Source: Gari tellinella
Lineage: Eukaryota > Mollusca > Bivalvia > Cardiida > Psammobiidae
Assembly: GCA_922989275.2 (NCBI GenBank)
Contig: OV277859.1
Coordinates: 90,082,198-90,146,197, forward strand
Reading direction: 5' to 3'
DNA length: 64,000 nt
Shown here: piece after piece, positions 57,463 through 64,000 of the stretch
Position numbering within the stretch: position 1 is the stretch's first letter
How the letters are laid out: the number at the start of each line of letters is the position of its first letter
Translations under genes and position numbers: made by a program
The notes under the pieces: generated by a model
What the model was told of the DNA's origin: nothing
Databases searched by the model: none
Seen by the model: the letters and a program-made list of their open reading frames with translations, nothing else

Positions 57463-57987
57463 TTAACCAATTACCCTATACGTGTATCATGTTTCTAGTT
57501 GTGAAGACAGGTGACTCCTTAAAGCAGGTTGAACGTATAGCAGAACGCGCTTTCAGGCGCATTCTGCATTACCTCCAGCCTGCTTGAAGCTACTATCTGC
57601 TAGGATATAGATTATAAAGTGGAACTATTTGAAGAAATTATAGTTACATTACATTTGCTGTAATTTCTAATATTAAGTGAAGATTTTATAAGTTTGCATG
57701 TATGCTTAATCCATATTAGATGTTGTTAACATGAATACTGTGTACCCTGAAATGAGCAACCATAACTGCATTACTGAAGCACCGCAACAAAATATTTTGC
57801 GGGAAGCAGATTCATAAGCCCCTCCTCCTCTGCGAAATATATACACAAGTCCCGCTCTCTCGGCTAATTGCGTCTATACGAATTAAATGTCATTTTATCA
57901 ATGGAATTGAATTGGGCGAATGTAAATATTCTTCAGTAGAGGCATCATTTAAAGGCGTAAAAATGCGTGTTGACGGAGTTATGGGTA
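57463..57987. repeat. A1 element, interrupted, 32 bp after the SLC1 exon
   Basis: TTAACCAATTACCCTATACG; core at 57518-57590 (tip AACGCGC TTTCA GGCGCATT); A1-like end (TTCTTCAGTAGAGGCATCAT ... GAGTTATGGGTAAAA) after about 300 bp of other sequence. Confidence 0.6.
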
Positions 57988-58528
57988 AAACGGATTTCTT
58001 TGTTAAAACCACCGTTCTTCTTAAAACACATGTACTCTCATTGGACTACAACACGTCTAAACAAGTAAACACCATTCTTTCAACTTGAAACAAAGCTGTA
58101 TTTACATGTATAACCTAATTTGATCGAAATATATCAATTAGTAAACTCCTGTTTTATCAAATTCAAAACCAACCAATCTATAAATAAACGTGCACGTTGT
58201 CCGCGTTTACTAGATCGCATTGATATTAAGGTGTCTGAGATGTGTCTCAGGTCGTTCTTTATGTTTTGATTGGTCAAGATTTAGCTTTTGCAGCCTTTCT
58301 GCTATTATTTCTCGTGAAATTCCAATACAGAGACGACTCAAACGTCACAATTAGCATAAAAAGTCCTGAGTCTTTAACTGACTATGTAGGGAAATATGTT
58401 CATATCTTAACTTTGCTCATTTGCATTGAACCACACCCCAAGTACTTATTGTTGCAAAAGTTATTCAACCAGTAGCGTGTTTGCTGTTTAGGTTAGCAGT
58501 TTGTACCCCATGTGCAGCGTGCAGAGTA

Positions 58529-58727
58529 CAGTAGAGAAAACATTTTCTTTCCAAATAACCCCGGTTACGCTTAAACTATTATTTTCAATGCCAAACGTTT
58601 GGAGCCAGATCAGACACCGGGTAAATCAAATTGAAACTGGTTGTTGTAATTGTCAAAAGGTTGCCATTTTCTATATTTTATTGCAATGCGTTTGCGTTTG
58701 GACGAAATAATTACGTTTTCTCCACTG
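58529..58727. repeat. C2 element with right half of core lost
   Basis: CAGTAGAGAAAACATTTTC ... TTACGTTTTCTCCACTG. Core left arm to CAGACACCGGGTAA, then deleted. Confidence 0.75.
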
Positions 58728-59021
58728 TGTTTCAGACCGGTAGCCAACTAGCAAACGATGGACATCGACGGCCATCGATTTCTTTACTGAACACGCTACT
58801 GAGGTCTGGTTGGTTAGCGTCTGTTCCTGGTTTTGACTTTCTGTATCGATTCCCTAATTAAAGACAAAAACTAAATTTGAAACAATAATTTTCATACATA
58901 TTAAATTATGGTAGTATAAAGGTTAAGGGTCTTTTAAAACATGTAATTTTGGAAAAATGGCCTACGTGTGGATAGAAGCGGAAAAATATGCTAAGTATCC
59001 CCTTACCAAACACTACCCTAA

Positions 59022-59365
59022 CCCTTATCATGCAAAGTGCGGCTTGACTTACATTTGCAAACAGTTTGAATTCAGATCAGACGCCGCGTACCGCGTACTG
59101 CGACGTCTGATCTGGATCCAAACTGCTTGCCAATCATTTTCAATCTTTCGTCAGTTTGAAAAGCTTAGAAACTTATTTTGATTTATTTTTGCAGACGATA
59201 TATGTGAAACAGACTACAATTCAGCGTGATAAGGGTTAATTTTGTCTGCTGTAATATCGACTGCTTCACAGTTGTCGTCTGCAATCGTTTTATAAGTTAA
59301 TTAAAATGTCAAATAGTTTCGCGGCGTCTAATCTGGATCTAAACTGTTGGCAAGTTTTAGTAAAG
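59022..59365. repeat. C1 element and C1 fragment
   Basis: C1 to TTAA 59236-59239 with core around CCGCGTACCGCGTACTGCG (tip enlarged). A second half core (CGGCGTCTAATCTGGATC) lies at 59320-59350. Confidence 0.65.
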
Positions 59366-59403
59366 TTACGATATGCTGGCAAAACGTTAATTGCAGCATA
59401 CTT

Positions 59404-59862
59404 TAACCCCCTGAAACTTAGTTATGCATTTATGTGCCTTTTGCAAACAGTGTACACATCGAGAGTGCACTTGTCATCTTCAAACAGTGAGGACCAAGAT
59501 CATAGGGATCTTAAAGGAGCCATCTGATTAGGGTATGCACTGTTTGTAATCTTGCAATACATTGATAACAACTATTAATATTAACCCTTAACCCGCCAAA
59601 TAAATTGTCGTCTGCTATATTTCTCGTCTGCTTCAAGTTTCAAAGTGCTTCAAAGTTGCTCAAAATTGCTGAAAATGTTGTTCGAGTCTCAAACAGCTTG
59701 GATCCGGATGAGACGCCGAGTTACTCGGCGTCTCATCCGGATCCAAGCTGTTTGCATATGGAGCTATAGTCGTGACTGGCAGGCTAAGGGTTAAAAGATA
59801 GATTAGAATCAATTGGAATCTAGAATTGTCTTTTTGAAGTTTCAGGGAGGAAAGAGTTAAAG
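59404..59862. repeat. B1 element split by a C1-like MITE
   Basis: B1 arms and worn core at 59404-59580. The insertion lies at 59581-59794. The B1 end (AATTGTCTTTTTGAAGTTTC ... AAAGAGTTAA) follows. Confidence 0.65.
59581..59794. mobile_element. C1-like MITE, TTAA to TTAA
   Basis: TTAACCCTTAACCCGCC ... CAGGCTAAGGGTTAA. Perfect core variant CAAACAGCTTGGATCC with tip GCCGAG TTA CTCGGC; both arms changed together relative to other C cores. Confidence 0.85.
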
Positions 59863-59884
59863 GTACATAAGCGATGTTACAGTC

Positions 59885-60065
59885 AATTTTGTTTGTACTT
59901 TTGCAAACAGTTGTCACCGAAAAACTGGACATCTCACCTTTACACGAACGGTTTGCAACAATTATAAGTAGATCTAACATGACGAACAATGCAGACCCAG
60001 AGCACAGGACACCTTACGAAGCCCTGTGTTCTGTGTCTACACTTTTTGCAAATGATGTAGATGTA
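59885..60065. repeat. Diverged core B palindrome
   Basis: GCAGACCCAGAGCACAGG ... CCTGTGTTCTGTGTCTAC around ACACC TTAC GAAGCC. Confidence 0.5.
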
Positions 60066-60137
60066 GTCATTTTCCGCAAAGTGAGGGTTAATAAACATGA
60101 TATAAACAACTTCCAAATATGTCCATGTAAAACTATA

Positions 60138-60341
60138 CAGTAGAACCTCTCTATTACGACCACTAAATTGTGTCAAATATAGTCGTTTACGACAGGTGAC
60201 TGCTTAAAATAATGTGATATTGAAACAGAAAGTTCATACAAGAGCTTTCGATTTCACTTTCACATTGCTTCAAGTTGTCACCTGTATTCTATACAGATAA
60301 TTAGCCTTCTTTTTAGTGGTCGTAATAGGGAGGTTCTACTG
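60138..60341. mobile_element. A3 MITE, TA target
   Basis: CAGTAGAACCTCTCTATTAC ... ATAGGGAGGTTCTACTG with TA on both sides. The core is somewhat worn. Confidence 0.85.
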
Positions 60342-60548
60342 TACTGCTATATTTTGCCATGGCTTCTAAGTTTGACCTTGACCTTGTTTGACATTCTAGT
60401 TCATTATAACAAAAGGATATATTGTTACACTGGTGTGTCCGTAAATCAGAATGAAAGCCAACTGTTAACTCCTTTACCCCTGAAACTGTTAATGGACTAT
60501 TCCAATATCTCAGTTTAACACTTATATGTTGAAATATGGTCACATACT

Positions 60549-60774
60549 TTAACCTCTTCACTGCCCTATTACATGTAACCCGAGAACAACGGTTATTTGC
60601 AAACAGTTTAAATCCTGATTAGACGCCGCGTTACGCGGCGTCTAATCAGGATTCAAACTGTTTGACACTCATTTCAATATTTCTTAACTCACACAACCTA
60701 AAAATTGAATTTGAGAAATCAAAGCAGCCGACAATTGTTTAAAATTGATGACGTCATGGCAGTGAAGGGTTTAA
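60549..60774. mobile_element. C1 MITE, TTAA to TTAA
   Basis: Perfect core variant CAAACAGTTTAAATCCTGAT / ATCAGGATTCAAACTGTTTG with tip CCGCG TTA CGCGG (one mismatch). Right arm GGCAGTGAAGGGTTTAA. Confidence 0.82.
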
Positions 60775-61426
60775 AACGGACAATGGCAGTGACACAGACG
60801 CTTTTCTTGCTTTGAAGCGACTTTAAATTCGAGCATATGTTAAGAAAATATTTGAGACCATAGCTATAGCTAAAACAACCCGAAGCTTGAAAATACACTA
60901 ATGTAAATGTACTCCAAACTATTCGCAATTGACAAAAACGTGTCCATGTGAAGGAAACTGGTAAATTTTGATCGTCTGTAGGTGAACTATTTGCTAGTAT
61001 TTTATATACGTAATGATTTATATTATTTTATATACGTATGATTTATATTATTATTTCCCGTTCAATCGATACGAAACGGAATGCAAAAACATGTAGAAAT
61101 TAAAAGGTTTTTGACAATGTTGAAGTTTTTTTTAACTGAGTGGCAAAATATGTGTGGCGAGATCAAACACCGGTATCTGATCTGGTTCCTAAGTATTTTC
61201 AATTAGCATGGCAGCTATGGAACAAACACATCAATTAGAACAAAATTACGTCTACCCCGCTGTATATTATATCTAAATCAGAAATAAGGAGACAGAAAAC
61301 CAAATGATGTCATAACAAATAACTTGTAAATGTAAATACACTAAATAAATCATTTGGTGTTCAGTCTGTCTCTTTAAGTTTAAAACGATGTCACACCTTA
61401 TACTTTATAGTAATTTGCATTTCAAC

Positions 61427-61616
61427 AGGGCTCCAGATAAGGGGAGCTTTTCAAAAACTAAATCTTAATTTCTGCACAAACCCTATGATGTCACTAATAA
61501 TTAGAATCGTCTCTTCGAGACGATTCTAATGAGTAGTAACACCATAGAGTTTGGTGCTGAAATGAGTGATAAAATGTTGGATTTGTTTGGAAAACTGACT
61601 CTTATCTGTAGCCCTG
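61427..61616. mobile_element. D MITE
   Basis: CAGGGCTCCAGATAAGGGG ... CTTATCTGTAGCCCTG. Perfect palindrome around GTCTC TTC GAGAC. No clear TSD here. Confidence 0.8.
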
Positions 61617-61904
61617 CTTAAACATAGTAAAAATATGGTGTTACTCGGGTAAAGCTGTATCAAAGAAATTGCAATTAAATGAAGAAAAGACGAAAACATA
61701 ACATAACATAAGTTTGAAATGAAAAGAAAGCTGTATTTTTGAAGGCCATTTCATATAATTGATTGTTTACAAATAAGGTAACCGTGCAGGAAAACATAAT
61801 TGGATTGCCTATATATCTAATTTTGTTATTGCAAAATTTAAACCTGTCACTGTGGTTTGACTTTTAAAAGCTTTTGAATATAACTATAATAGAACCTCCA
61901 GAAC

Positions 61905-62065
61905 TTGAAGTGCAAGCAGCTTATGTCGACCTTTGATAACCCGAAGTCGAGCGTAACCGTATTTCAAAGTAAAAACGTAGTTAAGTCACGTTTTAACTAC
62001 ATGTATACAATACGTGTAAGTTCGACTTTGGTGGGTTCAAAGTATCGAGTATTAATTGTATGTTA
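61905..62065. repeat. Palindrome related to 52300
   Basis: GTAACCGTATTTCAAAGTAA faces TAACTACATGTATACAATACG, and flanking GTCGAGC/AGTTCGAC are inverted. Outer ends uncertain. Confidence 0.45.
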
Positions 62066-62197
62066 CCATATCTAAACCATTATTTTTACATAAACTTGCA
62101 TTGCATTACACGGTCTGTTTAGCATACAGTTCGACGCATTATCAATTTGTATAGAAAAATTGAAAAGACTGCAAGTCTCTTCAGCTAATTCTTGTAG

Positions 62198-62423
62198 TTA
62201 ACCCTTTACTTGCCAAGCTCTAGAGCACCAACATATGCAAACAATTTGGATCCAGATCAGACGCCGCGTAACGCGGCGTCTGATCAGGATCCAAACTGTT
62301 TCGCTTAAAATCGCTTAAAATTTCAATTATATATATACAACAGACGACAGATTCAAGCAGACGATATTATGTCAACGATTATGCGAGACGGGTTTTTACG
62401 TCATAATGGCAGAGAAAGATTAA
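62198..62423. mobile_element. C1 MITE
   Basis: TTAACCCTTTACTTGCC; perfect core C (CCGCG TAA CGCGG); ends GAGAAAGATTAA. Confidence 0.82.
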
Positions 62424-62467
62424 AAAAATAATTTACCCAGCATTACCGGTTTATAGCTGGCTATGTA

Positions 62468-63010
62468 CACTCAGTGCAAAAAGAAACGCACATCGTGCTC
62501 AGACGCAGATTAGGATATATTGTTTTTGAGGAAAATTAGAAAAGAAAGACCATATCTCAAGATTTATTTAATTCTGCAACAAGTTCAGAAAAAATACTCA
62601 AAAAACATTGTGCTGCCTTTTAACCATTTCCCTCCTAATGACGCCAAAAGCGTTTGCAAACAGTTTGGATCCTGATCAGACGCCGCGTAACGCGGCGTCT
62701 GATCAGGATCCAGACTGTTTGACACTCTTATCGATTTCATTTAAGTCATTCTACATTGAATTTTACTTTGAAAAGATCTTGCAAACAACAAAATTGAAGC
62801 AGACGACAATAAGACGATGAAGGGGTAAAAACCTCACGATTAACTTGGCAGCGTAAGAATTAACTACAGCTTGTTTAAAATACCGCACCGATTAGTGCAG
62901 GTTGTGATGCTACCAATTCAATAAAGATTTAATAATAATTCACAAATACGTTCCTTCTACATAAAAATAAGATTGTGATACAAAATGTGCGTTTCTTATT
63001 GTACTGAGTG
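62468..63010. mobile_element. Mariner-like TIR element with C1 nested inside
   Basis: Starts CACTCAGTGCAAAAAGAAAC and ends, inverted, CACTCAGTACAATAAGAAAC; TA at 62466-62467 and 63011-63012. It is 543 bp including a 244-bp C1 insertion. No transposase. Confidence 0.82.
62620..62863. mobile_element. C1 MITE nested in the mariner-like element
   Basis: TTAACCATTTCCCTCC ... CAGCGTAAGAATTAA. Perfect core C with tip GCCGCG TAA CGCGGC. Confidence 0.85.
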
Positions 63011-63012
63011 TA

Positions 63013-63952
63013 TGTCAATAATACGGTTATGGCATATTGTAAAATAATTATGGCTAAGATGAACAAGAGATAAACTGACAGATACACAGGCAGTAGACGG
63101 AATTAATTTATTCGCAAATCCTCGACATAAGCGGCATACACATTCATAATTGAAAAAGAAGTACAATTTCATTGAATTTGCTTACCTTTAGTACATTATA
63201 ACTCATCTGTATACAGTAAAACTGTGCTATGCTACCAATTAAAAACGATATATTAGTAGCATTTACAGCAACAAAATATTCTCGTTTTTAGGCAGTGTCA
63301 CGGTGGAGAATAAGTTTGCCCTACGCAAATAGAGTGGACTCAGACCAGAAGGCCCATCAAATAAATTTTTGATCAGTCTACATTGGTTGTCATTTCTTAT
63401 GCATTGTAATAACAAACACTAAATATTCCAAATTAAATAAAAACAAAACATTCAATATAGGGAATTCAATTTGTATTAATATACAGACTGCTCTTTTCTA
63501 ATATTTCTACCTCTAAATAACAAAAATATTAAGTGTGTTTGGACGTGATTTTCTTTGAAATAGGCCATTATAGGAGGTCGAAATATAAGAAAAGAGCATT
63601 CTAAAATAGACTCCCAGTGAACTTAATTAGAAATAGACGTTTCCATTTGAAGTTTCAGGAGTGAATAGGTAAACCATTTTACTTCCAAACCCAGGGTACA
63701 CTGGTTATTTACAAACAGATCAGGATCCAAAATGATTCTTACTCAATTTTGTATTTCCCATGTCAAAATACCTAAACAATATTTGAGAAATAAACAGAGA
63801 CGAAAATTGTTAAATGCTGACGACGCCATATCGCGATGAAGGGGCTTATTGAAACATGATTCAGTACAGGGTTTCAGTACTGCACACGCATGTTCTTTCG
63901 GATTGTCCGTCAGCACAGAATTCACCATGAAATGTTTCTTGCTGTCTTGTAG
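63013..63952. repeat. Intron tail with worn B1 and C1 remains
   Basis: AT-rich to about 63290. B1-like arms at 63295-63672 (CTACGCAAATAGAGTGGACTC; TTGAAGTTTCAGGAGTGAAT). C1-like pieces at 63690-63850. Otherwise nothing seen. Confidence 0.45.
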
Positions 63953-64000
63953 GTCGCATGGGCCTGCGCGCAGTGGTGTACTACTTGACAACGACATTTT
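63953..64000 (+). CDS. SLC1-family transporter, second coding exon (right edge cut)
   Basis: Acceptor GTCTTGTAG before 63953. The phase-1 join restores Gly and continues RMGLRAVVYYLTTT, the conserved start of TM3 in SLC1 transporters (G-x-(L/M)-G-x-R-A-x-x-Y-Y). The reading frame is open to the window end. The 6.5-kb intron between the two exons is filled with repeats. Confidence 0.92.

Noticed and set aside
52559..62820. Recurring QTVWSQIRRRVTRRL-like peptides in many places
   Set aside because: This is the translation of core C palindromes, present on both strands.

Overview
The window looks like nuclear DNA from an invertebrate animal, most likely a bivalve mollusc. It is AT-rich. Coding sequence is in short exons with canonical GT/AG junctions separated by kilobase introns, and most of the DNA is short interspersed repeats. 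Several repeats resemble bivalve types: tRNA-headed SINEs, one with a V-SINE-like tail, and long repeats that open with an AGCTCACC hairpin and close near CTCTTGTT. There are no operons, bacterial-type genes, rRNA genes or CRISPR arrays.

Only two protein-coding genes can be supported, both on the + strand. (1) Positions 1-20338 hold the last ten exons of a chromatin reader. An AT-hook is followed by a double PHD finger (DPF, as in KAT6/DPF/PHF10), a second AT-hook-like basic patch and a C-terminal SAM domain of SAMD1/SAMD13 type. All nine splice junctions keep frame and phase, giving 349 visible residues; the N-terminus lies left of the window. (2) Positions 57140-57431 and 63953-64000 hold the first two coding exons of an SLC1 (EAAT-like) transporter, which continues to the right. 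The two visible parts are separated by about 37 kb without a recognisable host gene.

The introns and intergenic DNA are packed with small elements of a shared design: a near-perfect central palindrome of about 60-75 bp, flanked by family-specific arms and terminal inverted repeats (TIRs). I name the families as follows. A1: TTAA ends, core A. A2: CAGGGCTGCCAT ends, 6-bp target-site duplication (TSD), core A. A3: TA target, CAGTAAAACCTCTC ends, core A-like. B1/B2: TTAA ends, core B. C1: TTAA ends, core C. C2: TA target, CAGTGGAG ends, core C. D: CAGGGCTCCAGATAAG ends, 6-bp TSD, core D. G: GGGGCCCGTTTCATAAAAC ends. The same palindromic core recurs inside elements whose ends belong to different transposon types, which is the most unusual feature of the window.

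Other structures: a TTAA-flanked element carrying an internal tRNA-like Pol III unit (two copies, opposite orientations); a 5.5-kb fold-back element whose arms are about 354-bp tandem repeats; a 2.67-kb TIR element with a 7-bp TSD nested in an A1 element; a miniature LTR retroelement with a tRNA-Pro-type primer site and a tRNA-like segment in one LTR; and a decayed gypsy-like LTR/gag fragment just upstream of the SLC1 start codon. Nesting gives a relative insertion order at many sites.

Everything was read by eye. Repeat boundaries without a stated TSD are approximate.
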